The notes under the pieces: generated by a model
What the model was told of the DNA's origin: nothing
The model's database searches: none
Seen by the model: only the letters and a program-made list of their open reading frames with translations
In this document: positions 1 to 11,588 of the stretch, in pieces
Numbering within the stretch: the first letter of the stretch is position 1
Layout of the letters: every line of letters starts with the position of its first letter
Program-made: the position numbers and the translations under genes
Source: Tipula vernalis
Taxonomy: Eukaryota > Arthropoda > Insecta > Diptera > Tipulidae
Reading direction: 5' to 3'
Assembly (NCBI GenBank): GCA_958295665.1
Contig: OY282560.1
Location: 95,457,930 to 95,521,929, forward strand
Length of the DNA: 64,000 nt

Positions 1-850
1 CCGGTCAGACCCGAAATCGAGTTACAGTTTTAATTTCGTGCTGTCGATTGTTGGTTCAATAAGTTTCGGATCGAGACGGTTAAAGTGGCCACAGCAAGGC
101 TTTGAGACATGGATTGAAGTTTTGTACTCCACGGAAGCATCGTGTCGGTGCAGCTGACTCACAGACCTGCCACTGTGAAAATGTATTGCCCTACACTTTC
201 GACACGGAAACTTCGCTTTCGATGCCTCTGCTTTTGCGTCTTAGCGTTCTGTTCTGCCTGCATTGCCAACACTTCACTATTCGAGGCGCCTGGGCATAAA
301 ACCATCGACTTCTCGACTTTTAAGCTGTTTAATCATGACGTGTTTAATATTGACGACGGCTCAAAAAATCAGTTTGGGAATGGCTTTGGCATCCGCCCCA
401 CCTGCTTCGTGATGCATTCCTTGGCTGTATCACTTGTTAAGGAGTTTCTCTAGCGTCTAGCGGTTTATTGAGTCCCTGCACAAACATCAGTACTTTGAAA
501 TCGTCTGATGTGCAATTTGTAATGTTGACCCATGCCGCATACTTGGAAAAATCTTCACCAGCTTCTTTTCCATCTTCAGGCACTTGTAGCGGTCAGCGAA
601 TTCATTTTCTGTGGTGCAGTCATTATAGCTGCATCTGTCATAAATATAATTTCTTATCGCTGGTAACACAATTCGAACGTCAAGTTGTCTTCAGCGCAAT
701 ATACAAACTTCTCCATGCGGTCTGATAAGTTTTTAACAGAGATGTTAGCTGCACCTTTCCCAAATTTGCTGGTTGTTTCCGCAATCGTTTCGTAGAAATT
801 TCCTGCCGTTCGACCATCCTTTTAATTAGTTCTTTAATATCAGCCTCCAT
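1..850 (-). pseudogene. Mag-like Ty3/gypsy gag (broken)
   Basis: Read on the minus strand from an ATG at 850, frames can be followed that resemble the gag polyprotein of insect Mag-type gypsy elements. The N-terminus has a short basic helix (IKELIKRMVERQ), then segments like LTFEL, FADRYKCLKM and an FKVLMFVQGL-type stretch, with a partial zinc-knuckle (FPCRKCRAIHFHS) near 200. Several frame changes and stops separate these pieces, so no intact protein remains; the longest clean piece is 60 residues (669-487). The fragment runs off the left edge of the window, so protease and polymerase would lie further left. Gag forms the virus-like particle of the retrotransposon in the cytoplasm. Assignment rests on recognising gag-like motifs across frames, so family is likely but clade less sure. 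Confidence 0.55.
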
Positions 851-882
851 TTTTGAATTTTATTCGCGTGAAATCAACTAAT

Positions 883-895
883 CCTCGTCGCCACT
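883..895 (-). other. Primer binding site (tRNA-Ser type) and LTR end
   Basis: On the minus strand TGGCGACGAGG (893-883) is complementary to the 3' end of a serine tRNA, as in several insect gypsy elements. It lies 33 bases before the gag ATG at 850. One base before it the sequence ends in GGAATACAACA, a typical CA-ending LTR terminus, so the 5' LTR should extend rightwards from 895. Its outer end could not be fixed because no second copy is present. Confidence 0.55.
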
Positions 896-2744
896 GTTGT
901 ATTCCTCTTTTTCGTATTCACCACGTTCAGTGGCAGCCACATCAGGAGTTATAAACATGAATATCCGATGTAAACATGAGATCTACATAGGTACAAAATA
1001 AATATAAATCGGATAATGTACTATTTCATGTCAAGCCATATGACGGTAATTCCCGATTTGTGAATGTATGTACGGATAATCAGAAAAGCACAGCCCTATT
1101 TTCAAAATTTTGAATTTTCGTAACCATCGATTCTGTTAGCTGACTCGATAATGTCCTGCCGCCCGTTTATTCATTATCACATAACTGGGAGGTTAAAGAA
1201 AAATCTTATTGATGTACACGTCGAACGAGGAAAATCTATTACTTTGAAATAAAACGCAAAGGCGACTACGTTAACCACAATAAAGTTGTTTTGTATCTGT
1301 AAAAATTATCATAACAATTTACTGTGGTAATTTGGGAGTGTCCGCTTTTTTCAAATAAATGTCAAAAATTAGTACTAAAAAATATTTATCACAAGTTTCG
1401 GACACAGTCTCAGTGGCGCTGCTTCTCTTTCGACGCGGTTAATTACGATTCTGTGTAAAGCGTTCATTGTGAACAATTTCGAAAAATACAAAATCAAAAT
1501 TAATGTGACTTATCTTTTGTCTAATCAAAAATTAGGACAAAGTGAATTAGTATAAATTAATCGCATATGAAAATGTCACAACCTTTATATAAAATTTAGG
1601 CTATCATCATGATGATACGCGATGTGTACACGTTTTATAAATTTTTATTCAAAATTTCACAAATTTAAATTTTTTTGTTTTGTTTTATTGAAAAAAAAAA
1701 TTAAAAATTATTTATGATGAAATCTGATCCAGCACCGCAAAACAAAAAAAAACTGCAACGAATAAAAAAAAAAATTTGCAGTGGAAAAATTAAAATTCAG
1801 GTCATGTGTAATGCAATTTTTGTGTTTTGTTTTGTTGCACATATTTTTGCGCATTGGATTAAAATATTACGAATTTTATTATTTTGGCAATAATTTTTTT
1901 GTTATAAATAAATTTACGTGCAATAATAACAAGATGATTAATTTGAATTCCAAAAACAACAACAACTCGTATAGATACATTTTGGTACAAACCTGCGTAC
2001 GGACTATACGGATAGCGTATACACGCAGACATTAATTTATATCCGTCTGAACTATCATCTGTTTGATAGATTTATGAGGAGTAAAAATTGTTTTTAAAAT
2101 TCTTTTCTTCAAATAAAATGTAAAAGATGTGTCGTGCGAATGATCAAAGGAATTTTGAAAAAAAAAAAAAAACAGAAAATTGGAAACTGCACAAACTATC
2201 GTATAGTATGCCAACGTGTGTGTTCTATTATTTCACGAGTTTAATTTAAATTTCATGATTTTTATTTCACTTAAATTTTTTAATTAAAATATTATTAAAA
2301 TAAATTTTTAAATTTCTGTTTTTTTATTGTTTTTGTTGTGTTGAGATATTCGCATATTTTTTAATTAAGTTATTTAAATATATATGTGGCAGAATGTACA
2401 TTAATTAATTTAAGAATTTCATTTGTTTGCTGCCCGCACAAGTACAATATAGTACAAAGGAAATAATATGCGAGTCCAGTTCAACCAATCATACTGCCGG
2501 CATCGTTGGGCAAACTAATATTTTCCAAAGCAGTAGACTTTGGTCAACAGGATTAAACAATAAATAGTGTGAGCAAAAGTACGCTATTTGGAGCTTATGA
2601 TAATATGTAGTGGCCTAAAATGGGGAAGCAGGAGAAAAGAAACAGCGATTTTGGTGAAATGCTCGATGTCATCTTTCACGGGAAGAGTGTTTTAGAAAGT
2701 GGTTAAAAGTTTTCTTTACACCAAATGAGTAATGTAATTGTAAT
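896..2744. other. AT-rich non-coding stretch, no gene seen
   Basis: Holds the undefined remainder of the gypsy LTR at its left and then AT-rich sequence with many homopolymer A and T runs. Small open frames (for example 84 codons at 1781-2035) have low-complexity translations and no recognisable domain. No splice-bounded exon, RNA gene or repeat array was recognised. Confidence 0.5.
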
Positions 2745-2837
2745 TTATTATTATTATAATTAAAAATTGGTTGGCACCACCTGAGGTTCCGCACTCAATG
2801 CCACGGAGGGCCCATGCTGCAAACCAGTGATTCTATT
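2745..2837 (-). repeat. LINE 3' tail with (TAA)n-like end
   Basis: The minus-strand sequence following the LINE stop runs through a short 3' UTR into ATAATAATAATAA at about 2757-2745. Tandem TAA ends are the hallmark of I-type non-LTR retrotransposons, which supports the family assignment of the upstream coding remnant and marks its 3' insertion boundary. Confidence 0.55.
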
Positions 2838-3599
2838 CTAAATCGCGACAGCGTGCTGCAGCCTCAGTAAACTGAAGCAGTTTAGACCAAGGCAAGGAAG
2901 ACATTGAGCTTCAGCAATAGACCTAGAGTCAAATAATTGCAACCTAACTCCGTTGAAAGCAGGACAACTGCACACGAAGTGAATGCAGTCATCATCGTCT
3001 TCATGAGTTAGCCCCATGCGCTGAAAATGTACTTTAAAATGACCACGACCAGTGAGAGTCGCAATCAAGACTCTCAACTGGTTCTTGTTGAGAGATAAAG
3101 CAAACCTAGTGGCCCTCAACTTAGGTCCACTAATAAAAAGTTTCGCAATGCGGCAGCTACCATTAACAAGCCATTGCTGTTTTAATTCACTTATAGCGCA
3201 ATTTTTCATCGCTTTCTTAACAAAGTTAAATGGTAAGGAAGTAACTGGTTCGGGACCTATAAATTTAAACCCAGCCCCGGATTTTGCTAGAGAATCAGCA
3301 ATATCATTGGCCTCAATGACCCAATGGGCAGAAACCCGCCTGATCGTCACTCTATTACTTGAACAGAGAAGATGTACAAAGTATTTACAGTCCTTAATAA
3401 ATTTTGACACAGTCGAGTGATTATCCAGCGAATTCAGTACAGAAAAGCTGTCTGTATAAAAAACAAAGTTTTTATCTGTAACAGCAAGATTCAATGCCTC
3501 AATAACACAGAGCGTAAGAGCAATTGTTTCCGCTTGAAAAACTGTGCAGTACCTACCCAGGCAGCCTGAAAAATTCAGATCTAACTTAGAGCAGTACAC
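2838..3599 (-). CDS. LINE (I-type) RNase H domain and C-terminus, fragment
   Basis: An open frame of 253 codons resembling the RNase H region of an I/R1-type LINE ORF2. It shows an ETIAL segment, FYTDSFSVLNSL (a D-containing core strand) and a downstream ADSLAKSGA motif, followed by the typical C-terminal region with CIHFVCSCPAF, a Cys/His cluster common in these proteins. RNase H degrades the RNA strand during target-primed reverse transcription. The frame is open here but the reverse transcriptase upstream is in other frames, so this is the intact tail of a dead element. Jockey elements lack RNase H, which argues for the I/R1 side of the LINE tree. The first ATG is internal and not a real start. 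Confidence 0.75.
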   Translation of the reverse strand: MYCSKLDLNFSGCLGRYCTVFQAETIALTLCVIEALNLAVTDKNFVFYTDSFSVLNSLDNHSTVSKFIKDCKYFVHLLCSSNRVTIRRVSAHWVIEANDIADSLAKSGAGFKFIGPEPVTSLPFNFVKKAMKNCAISELKQQWLVNGSCRIAKLFISGPKLRATRFALSLNKNQLRVLIATLTGRGHFKVHFQRMGLTHEDDDDCIHFVCSCPAFNGVRLQLFDSRSIAEAQCLPCLGLNCFSLLRLQHAVAI

Positions 3600-4440
3600 T
3601 CCATAACCACAGTTATTGACTAGAGAGGACTAGCGACTCAAGTTCTCAAAAAAATCCGATGATCTCCACTGATCTCTCGAAGGTCGCACCACCGAATATA
3701 ATTTAGTGAAAATGAATTCAGACATCAGTCTATCATTAACCATCTCAATTTCTGGTACAAATGATGCGTAATCATTTAAAACTGTTCTATGGTCCATGAA
3801 TGAACAAATAGTGTTCCACATCCCTATGCTCCTTAGCCTTAATGCAGCAGAACACGCTGAGCAAAGAATAAAAGAATGTAGCTCTGGAAAGAATAAAATT
3901 GATTCCATGGCAAGAAGAGGAGTTTATGCCATGGCTCCTGTAATGGTCCTACAAGCAATAATTTGTAGACCATTAAGTTTAATAATTGTAGCCTTTAATT
4001 TAATCACAGGCCACCAAACCAAGGAAGCATAAGATGACATTGGCAGAACCAACGATTTATAGATGAAACGCAGCATTTTGCGAGTTTTTCCCAGGTTTTC
4101 CCAAAGGCTCACCTACATTGCCAAAAGATGAAAATTCCAGGAAAGTTTACTGTTCAAAAAGACACCTAAATGCTTAACGTGGTCGGGTCTGTTAATCGGC
4201 CTGCCTAAAAGAACGGGCACAGTTAGACCATCAATACTTCGATGCCTGGTAAATACAACCAAATCAGTTTTACAAGGATTGACGTGTAAATCCTTTCAAT
4301 TTCACCACGACTCCACAATATATAAGGCATTCTGCGTTAAGTCGGTAAGTCGGATAACACGTTCAGGTGCTGAAGATCGTGAATCACCAATAGCCATAGC
4401 AAGGGCGAGAGCATATCCCCCCCCCCAAGTCAACCTCAAC
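3600..4440 (-). pseudogene. LINE reverse transcriptase C-terminal part (broken)
   Basis: Immediately upstream of the RNase H frame on the minus strand lie pieces of the LINE reverse transcriptase end: a VNPCKTDLVVFTRH-like segment near 4275-4230, then LGVFLNSKLSW, then YASLVWW and ITGAMA. These match the order in insect LINE ORF2 proteins between the catalytic domain and RNase H. At least two frame changes (near 4113 and 3920) and stops break it. The catalytic YADD box is not visible; upstream sequence becomes unrecognisable near the C9-10 run at 4419-4428, so the element is 5'-truncated. Confidence 0.65.
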
Positions 4441-4744
4441 AATGCGAGATTAAAATTAATATGTAATTGTCATACGTTATAATTAATTAATTAATGGACA
4501 ATATCGTTAATGGAAATTAGTGTTATCCAAAATTTCTTTTATTTATTTAATTTTCTAATTTCTTATTTTATTCGTATGTATGTTCATGAACCTTCATCTA
4601 TTACACAGGTTCCACTGCAAGTCTCCATCCGTAGTCAGTACTAAGTTTCCAGTCTTTATGGGTTCCATTGACTGCTGCCACTCTGTTCGCCTCGTCAATG
4701 TTGGCAGATACTACTTCACCCAACGAGCCAAAAAATGATCACCT
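4441..4744. other. AT-rich spacer, no gene seen
   Basis: AT-rich sequence between the truncated LINE and the first readable BEL/Pao protease residues. It contains TTAATTAATTAA and other low-complexity runs. No coding or structural element was recognised. Confidence 0.4.
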
Positions 4745-6615
4745 AGTACTGCACTTGTCAAAGTGGTCGATCAGAACGGTTTTGAGCATGAATATAGAAT
4801 ACTTTTGGATTCGGGGTTTATTTATGTCTACGATCATTTCCGAAAACAATGTGTGAAAAAGTGAAACTAGGTGACATAACCGCACTATTGTATCTGGTCT
4901 TAGCGGTTCAGTCCTTTAGTGCAAAATTGAATAACTTAAGTGTAGCATTAGCTGTGTCGAGCACGTATTCAATGTACTACTTGATGGGAGAATTAAACCA
5001 GAAAACAGGGCTGCCGTGCTAGCAACAATATTTTATTGGGTCTTAGGAGGAGAACTGGGAGCAGAGGTGACATCCATATCAACGTCGGCCAAACAGCAGA
5101 ACAAGTACAGCCAGAGCTAACAAGAGTAGATGAAATGCTTCAACAATTTTGGGAGATTGAAACTATCCCAAATGTAAAGTGGCTGACCTTGGAAGAAGAA
5201 ACTGGCGAGAAACTGTTCACCGGGACTTCATACCGAAATCCAGAAGGCAGATTTGTCGTAGAACTATCAATGAAACAAAATAAAGAACAGCTCGGCAAAT
5301 CCTTAAGCTTACCAGAAAGCCGACAGCGGGCTATGGAAAAAAGAAGTTCGTGGAAGAATACCGTTAGTTGGGTCATATGAAGGTGCTCAAAGGTGACCGT
5401 GGTATTGTTAAATCGTGAAACGGGATTCAAAAGTTTAGAGTAGTGTTTGATGCTTCTGAGAAAACTACTAGGGTCGGTCCTACAGTGCAGCCAACGCTAT
5501 ATGCAATAACACTGCACTTCTATCTGCACTAAATCAAAATTAGTTCAGACGTGGAAAAAATGTATCGGCAGATCTTGGTGAAGGCGGAGTTCATGAAATA
5601 CCAAGCACTAGCATGGAGAATCAACGGTAACGAGCCAATGAGCGACTACAAGTTAACATACCTTAATGTATGGCACTGTATCAGCTCTCACAAATTTACA
5701 GCAGCTGCTGTTGCACTTACCAAATCTACATATGTAAGTAGATAATCTTATGACCGGTACAAATATAGTGCAAAAAGAATCTGGAATGAAACTAAGAAAA
5801 TGGGTTTCCAATTCAGAGACATTTCTACAATCAACGCCAGCAGAAGATAGAACTGAATCGCTAGAAGATTTTACCCAAGACGGTATTACAGTTAAGGTGT
5901 TGCGACTGCAGTGGGATCCAAAATTAGATGTCTTTTCAGATCATATTAGAATGGGTACTCCAGTATTTACACATTGGGATGGTTATCGCCTGTACTCATA
6001 AAGTTTAAAATAATGTTTCAAAGCCTTTGGTTGACGGCAGTTGATTTAGATGGTTGTAAAACACCTGGTCAATATGTTCAAATGCATGGATTCTGTGATG
6101 CAAGTGAACGAGTTTACGCAGCTGTGGTATATATGAGCCACCAGATTAGCCCAGAACGATATAAGTTTGCTCTAGCTAAAAGAACTTCAGTAGCCAGATT
6201 AAAAGAAATCTTCTGGCAAATTAAAAGAAATTCTTCAAGTCAACTTTTCAAATATAATTTGTTGGGCTGGATGTTTCAATAAAATGGCAAACCTTTGTAG
6301 GGAACAGAACGTCTCAAATTTTAGAACTGATAAAACGAGTCAGCTGACTGCGCTTCACGGAGAATATACTCAACAGAATTAATCAAGCACAGAATATGGT
6401 GGAATTCACACAAATGGTTGCGACTATGCACATAAAAAAAGTGAAACGCAGTGGACCGTTGACAGTAACAGAATTAGAAGAAACCATCAAACTAATTTGT
6501 AAGCAGAATCAAAGGGAACACATGGCAGAAGAAACCGCGGTAATGTAACCGTCGGAGCCGGTGAAGGATCACTAAAATATCTAAGCCCATTAATTGACGA
6601 AGATACGGAGTGATG
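4745..6615 (+). pseudogene. BEL/Pao retrotransposon pol remnant (element BEL-1)
   Basis: Across several frames this reads as a collapsed BEL/Pao pol. In order: aspartic protease (VKVVDQNGFEHEYRILLDSG near 4758-4820, DSG kept); a protease tail ending WVLGGE near 5040; the BEL linker (FWEIETIPNVKWL, then GRFVVELSMKQ) at 5140-5280; reverse transcriptase scraps (VEKMYRQILV, about 5550); the connection segment (KWVSNSETFLQS, then LQWDPKLDVFSDHI) at 5795-5950; RNase H start (HGFCDASERVYAAVVY) at 6080-6135; and a late segment (KWQTFVGNRTSQILELI, then GPLTVTELEETIKLICKQ) to about 6500, ending SPLIDEDTE. Frameshifts and stops are frequent and much of the reverse transcriptase, including its active site, is deleted. 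Its integrase end may be the piece at 11950-12430. Confidence 0.75.
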
Positions 6616-6960
6616 AGTGTCGAAGATCGAATACAAAATTGTAATTTATTTTTCAAGTTAAGAGAAGAATGTCTCTATTACATATCAAATAAGGGTTTTT
6701 CTTGAGTTGGTTTTTTGATTTAGTAAATTTAATTCGCTAGATCGTTACGTTCGTACTTGATACTCTCGGTGTTAAGTATGAATCGTGTTTTTGTAGTTTG
6801 ATCGTAGCTACCTGATGAGTAGTCCAAACTTTTCAGTACGAAACCAAACTACCAGCACAATGAACTCAAGGAAAGTTCTTATTTTTGTTCAGAGTTATTA
6901 CACTTCGTCGCGAACATATCGATAACGAGAACTGGTCAACAGCCATATCGACAACAATCA
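6616..6960. other. Spacer before BEL-2, no gene seen
   Basis: Lies between the BEL-1 remnant and the gag region of BEL-2. A BEL-2 5' LTR would be expected here, but no sequence matching the putative 3' LTR start (TGTTGCCACATATT at 11388) was found, so the 5' LTR appears lost or too diverged to see by eye. Confidence 0.4.
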
Positions 6961-6969
6961 GTACCCCGT

Positions 6970-8200
6970 GTGAAGTCAAATACGCTACAAATTTCAAATA
7001 GACAGATACCAGTCTCACATGACCGTGGCGCCATTCCGGTCAGTTTGAACAACATGAATCAGCCGTCTTATATTCAACCAGCAGCGTCTATGGGTGTCCA
7101 ACAACTACCTGTACCAAATGCTGCAAGGGCGCCCGTTTTGAGGCCTGATCAGCTCGCCGCAAGACATGTAGTTTCTAAGGAGCTTCCTCACTTCAGCGGG
7201 CAACCATCGGAATGGCCAATGTTCATAAGCAGCTACGAAAGTTCAACAGGACATGTGGGTTTAGCAATGCTGAAAATCTATTACGTCTGCAACGGTGTTT
7301 GAAAGGGAAAGCACTAGAGACTGTGAGATGCCGTCTACTGTTACCATCGTCAGTATCGGATGTGATAACAACCCTGAGAATATTGTACGGCCGCCCAGAA
7401 TTGATCATCAACATACTACTTCAGAGGATCAGAGGGGAACCGACTCCGAAAGCAGAAAAACTACAAACCCAAATTTCATTTGCGCTGTCGGTGCAAAACC
7501 AATGCGCCACGATCGAAGCTGCCGGACTACTGGCACATATGAATAATCCATCGTTATTACAGGAGTTAACAGACCGTTTACCGCCTCACATAAAATTAAA
7601 CTGGGCCACATATCAACAGTCTGTGCCAGACGTTACGTTATCCACGTTTGGGAACTGGCTTTTTGAAATCGCGCAAGCAGCAAGTGCAGTTATCATACCT
7701 TCTCCCGTTTCTGTCAATATTAACGCCAGGCAGGAAAAGCGACAATCTAGCGAGAAAGGCTATCTGCATACGTACGCGGGAGATACCAAAAATAATCAAA
7801 CAATTAATGATGATCGGAAATGCCACATGTGTAAGAAATCAGGTCATATTCTAAAAAGCTGTGAGGGTTTCAACAACAGGAATCGCAATGCGTTGGAACA
7901 CCGTAAAAGAAAACCTTCTGTGCCGAAAGTGTCTCGGACTGCACAATCACTTTCGTTGCAAATATGCCAAGCAATGTGGCACGCAGGGTTGTAAAACGTT
8001 ACACCACCCACTGCTTCATGGCGAAGTAGGACCCGAAGTGAAAGAAGGTGTGAACCCAGTAGCTAATTGCGCTTTACATTGTAATGCACAACGTCGATCG
8101 CCACAATCACCCCTTTTCCGAATCATTCCGGTCACTCTCCGCGGGAAAAAGCATCAGCAAATACGTTTGCTTTCCTTGATGAAGGCTCATCTTTAACGCT
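6970..8200 (+). pseudogene. BEL/Pao gag (DUF1759 type, zinc knuckle), element BEL-2
   Basis: The capsid part of a BEL/Pao element. The first frame reads KELPHFSGQPSEWPMFISSY, the classic start of the DUF1759 region, then a one-base shift near 7235 moves to a long 260-codon frame with LLRLQRCLKGKALETVRC and the helical repeats of this domain. A CCHC zinc knuckle (CHMCKKSGHILKSC) sits at about 7822-7863, followed by a second Cys/His cluster in another frame near 7920-7985. Gag packages the element RNA in particles. At least two frameshifts make it a pseudogene. Protease follows directly, as in the usual single BEL reading frame. Confidence 0.8.
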
Positions 8201-8735
8201 CTTAGATAAAGAATTAGCGAAAGAGCTCGAATTAGAAAGAACACCTGAGAGCTTGTACCTGAGATGGACGACAGACATTGTTCGAGAAGAAAAGGATTCT
8301 AAGATAGTTTCGCTGCAAATATCGGGAAACTATCAAGGGAGTCGAAAATACCGCATCAATAACGTCAGAACCGTCAGTAGTCTACCGGTGCAATCCGTGG
8401 CAGCGCAAGAAATGTCCGCTAAGTACTATCATCTACGGGGAGTTCCGATCCAGGATTATTACCAAGCCGCCCCTCGTATTATCATTGGGATTGATAACTG
8501 GAAGCTAGGGATACCATTACAGGCGAGGGAGGGAACCTCACAGCAACCGGCGGCTACCAAAACAAGATTAGGGTGGGCTGTGCACGGTTTTTACGATCAA
8601 AACAAAGCAGCCGATTCTAATTTGTCATCGCCGCATTATCATTATAGTTTACATATGTGTGATTGCAACAGTGATCAGCGGATGGAGACATCATTTTGGA
8701 AACTAGCAGGGAAAAACGTGCGCGCGAGGTATTAG
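8160..8735 (+). pseudogene. BEL/Pao aspartic protease (DUF1758 type), element BEL-2
   Basis: From about 8160 one continuous frame reads FAFLDEGSSLTLLDKELAKE, the catalytic strand of BEL/Pao proteases, where DEG in place of DSG is common. It continues through the LQISG and RIIIGIDNW segments to TRLGWAVHGF, the usual end of this domain, before the linker to the reverse transcriptase. The frame then degrades near 8735. The enzyme would cleave the gag-pol polyprotein in the particle. The catalytic aspartate is kept, but the flanking gag and polymerase frames are broken, so no working polyprotein is expected. Confidence 0.75.
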
Positions 8736-9777
8736 AGACAACCACGATCCGCAGAGAGCACCGGTTTGAAACAGGTCTGCTCTGGAAATATGATGGAGTA
8801 CGGCTCCCAGATAGTTTACCTATGGCGCAAAAACGATTAGTGTGTCTCAAAAAGAAGATGCAACGAAACCATGATTTGGCCGAAATCCTAAGGGAGAAAA
8901 TTCGTGATTATCACATGAGTTGATTAAGCCACCTCCAGGAATATGGTATCTACCCATATTTGTGGTGAATTATCCGAATAAACTGAATAAAGTTCGCCTT
9001 GTATGGGACGCAGCCTTCAAAGTCAACGGAATATCGTTGAATTCCGTCCTCATGAAGGGTCCAGATCAACTTTCAGCTTTGCCAGGAGTGATTCAAACAT
9101 TTAGGGAGAGAAGAGAGGCCATCTGGGGTGACACAAAGGAAATGTTTCACCAGATACGCATTCGAGAGGCCGATCAACAATCACAACGGTTCCTATGGAG
9201 AGACGGGGACCAAAAGTAACGAACCTGACGTTTATGTGATGCATGTTATGACGTTTGGGGTGACTTGCTCCCCCAGTTCGGCGCAGTATGTAAAGAACGT
9301 GAACGCACTAAGTTTTGCAGAAAAGTATCCATAACTTCTGACGCAATAAAAAACAACCACTATGTGGACGACTGGTTGAACAGCGCCGACACCCCGGATG
9401 AAGCCATCGAACTAGCAAAACGGGTCAAAGAAATACACAAACATGCAGGGTTTGAAATAAGAGATTGGAGATCTAATGCTCCGAAAATACTATCAGCATT
9501 GGATAGTGTCAGTACCACGTCAGAGGCAAAGAAAGACCTGAACATCAGCTCGGCAATAGAAGGCGAAAAGGTACTAGGAATGTGGTGGAACACCGAGACC
9601 GACACATTAAGTTACTCATTATCTCATCGACAACAGGGTAGTGATCTTTTGTCGGGTGAGAAGCGACCCACCAAGCGTGAATTTTTAAGGACTCTAATGT
9701 CCGTATTCGATCCTCTGGGCCTCTTGGCTTTTCACTTGGTTTACGCTAAAATTCTATTTCAAGATGTTTGGAGATGA
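8736..9777 (+). pseudogene. BEL/Pao reverse transcriptase, element BEL-2
   Basis: The linker (RFETGLLWKYD, LPDSLPMAQKRL) leads through a stop near 8923 into the fingers and palm: IWYLPIFVVNYPNKLNKVRLVWDAA would be the conserved strand (only its parts are cited here: VRLVWDAAF), then [11 protein letters not shown] with its palm aspartate, then, after two shifts near 9220-9260, NHYVDDWLNS, which keeps the catalytic YVDD box. The connection follows (LGMWWNTETDTLSYSL) to FDPLGLLAFHLVYAKILFQ. All catalytic aspartates survive, but frameshifts separate them. The enzyme copies the element RNA into DNA. Confidence 0.8.
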
Positions 9778-10480
9778 TCGATCGGCTGGGACGAAAAGTT
9801 GAATGACGAGCAATTCGATAAGTGGAAAACTTGGATCCAGTTGTTACCACAGATAGCGCAGATACGGATTCCTTGATGGTATGGAATACGAGGAGACATA
9901 GAAACAATACAACTGCATATATTTGTCGACGCGAGTGAACACGCCTTTGCAGCAATTGCCTACTTCCGCATCGTAAGTGGCGACGATATCCACTGCATCC
10001 TGGTTGCGGTTAAAACTAAAGTCGCACCACTTACACCACTATCAATCCCTCGACTTGAGTTACAAGCGGCGGTGCTCGGGGCCCGACTAGCTAACAGCAT
10101 TGGTGATTCACACTCCATCCACATTCAAGAGCGTATATTCTGGTCCGATTCAAGAACGGTCCTCTGCTAGCTACAATCCGACCATCCTAAATAACACCAG
10201 TTCGTGGCACATCGTATTGGTGAAATAATGGAAACCACGAATTTAAAGGAATGGAGGTGGATTCCCACCAAAAATAATGTAACGGATGATGGCACAAAAT
10301 GGAAGAAACTGCCAGATTTGAATTCATCGAGTGTTGAATTCATCGATGGCTGAACGGACCTGAATTTCTTCGACTAGCTGAACTATGGTGGCCCAACCAA
10401 ACCCAAGACGTCCACGAGGCTCCCATTGAGGAACGGCGGGCTCACTACATACATACAGTCAAATATTTTCTATCGGTAAT
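9778..10480 (+). pseudogene. BEL/Pao RNase H-like and connection region, element BEL-2
   Basis: After a TGA directly behind the reverse transcriptase frame, the BEL RNase H region is readable: LHIFVDASEHAFAAIAYF, then KTKVAPLTPLSIPRLELQAA and FWSDSRTVL, the D-E-D core of the fold. A segment equivalent to ADDGTKW and PELWWPN-like (LRLAELWWPNQT) follows. At least three in-frame stops (for example at 9877, 10168 and 10186 regions) break it. RNase H removes the RNA strand of the hybrid during reverse transcription. It sits exactly between polymerase and integrase as expected. Confidence 0.7.
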
Positions 10481-11340
10481 CAAGGTAGAGCGATTTTCCA
10501 GCTGGCAACGCCTTCTTCGTGTGCAAGCATATGTGTTGAGGTATGTAAATAACCTAAGATGCAGAATCCATAACATGGCCGTTAGCGTAGGACGTATCAC
10601 TCAAATCGAGCTTGTTAAAGGAAACAATGAGCTCAACCGTCGAGCCCAGTTTGATTCTTATCAAAAGGAGGTAGAAATCGATGAGCAAGTGACATTCCGG
10701 AAAGTAGCCCCATTTATAGGAGTTCGCCATATTTAGACCACGTTGGCGTTTTAAGGATGAAAGGGAGGATTGATGCTTCGGAAGGTGTAGGTAGGAATCC
10801 AAAGCGACCAATATTGCTGCCGAAAGATCACCGGGTGACTTATCTGTTAGTCATGTCATACCATCGAAAATACCACCACCATAACCATGAAACCCGTGTT
10901 AACGAACTCCGTCAGCAATACGTAATTCCAGGCGTACGACAGTTATTGAAAATAGTACGATCTTCCTGCCAGAGATGTAAGAATCAAAGGGCCCTTGCCC
11001 TCACCGACCATTCTCTTATGTCGGCATAGACTACTTTGGGCCGATGAACGTCTCGGTTGGACGTCGTACGGAGAAGAGGTGGGGAGTCCTGTTCACTTGC
11101 TTGACGATCTACCCACTCTGACGAAGCCAACGAAATGGTTCATGCCTGTAAAACCGATTGAAAAAGGCAACGTGGTCATTATCGTTGATAACAACTTAAC
11201 ACGAAATTCGTGGCCGAAGGGATTGGTAATTGAAACAAACCTTGCCAATGAGAAGTGCTGTCGTACAAACCTCTAGTGGCGTCTACGAAAGGCCGGCCGT
11301 GAAACTAGCTGTATTGGATGTGCAACCGGAAAAGGTGGGC
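10481..11340 (+). pseudogene. BEL/Pao integrase, internally deleted, element BEL-2
   Basis: The pre-integrase region reads ILLPKDHRVTYLLVMSYHRK and an HHCC-type zinc-binding part: HHNHETRVNELRQQYVIPG then [11 protein letters not shown]. After a shift near 11028 the catalytic core begins ([15 protein letters not shown]), then the sequence jumps at about 11105 to the C-terminal DUF5641 domain (GNVVIIVDNNLTRNSWPKG, later VVQTSSGVYERPAVKLAVLD). Most of the DDE core is therefore missing by internal deletion. Integrase inserts the DNA copy in the genome. Without the core this copy cannot code a functional enzyme. Confidence 0.75.
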
Positions 11341-11387
11341 AAGCCGACATCATCTAGGGAGATGAGCCAACTTACCGGGTTGGAGAA

Positions 11388-11588
11388 TGTTGCCACATAT
11401 TAAACCATGTAGCCAGCCCTGTTGTATGGATGCGTTCGTGCTATAAAAAATAAAAAATAAAAAATCGATCACCACGAGGAAAAAGCCGCAAACATCCCAT
11501 CGTTATTGCGCCATCTTGCAATATCGTTGATTGCGCCCTTCTTACAATAAAGCAACAACTTGTGTGACTCTTTTTCAGGAGTAAAACA
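11388..11588 (+). repeat. Possible 3' LTR of BEL-2
   Basis: Right after the DUF5641 end, a purine-rich stretch (GGGTTGGAGAA) precedes TGTTGCCACATATTAAACC, a pattern typical of a polypurine tract and LTR start. An AATAAA signal lies near 11547 and a CA-ending candidate is at 11588. The right end is a guess because no second copy is available. Confidence 0.35.

Noticed and set aside
1781..2035. 84-codon frame
   Set aside because: Low-complexity Asn/Lys text in AT-rich sequence without domain.
3052..3420. 122-codon plus-strand frame
   Set aside because: Antisense shadow of the LINE RNase H frame.
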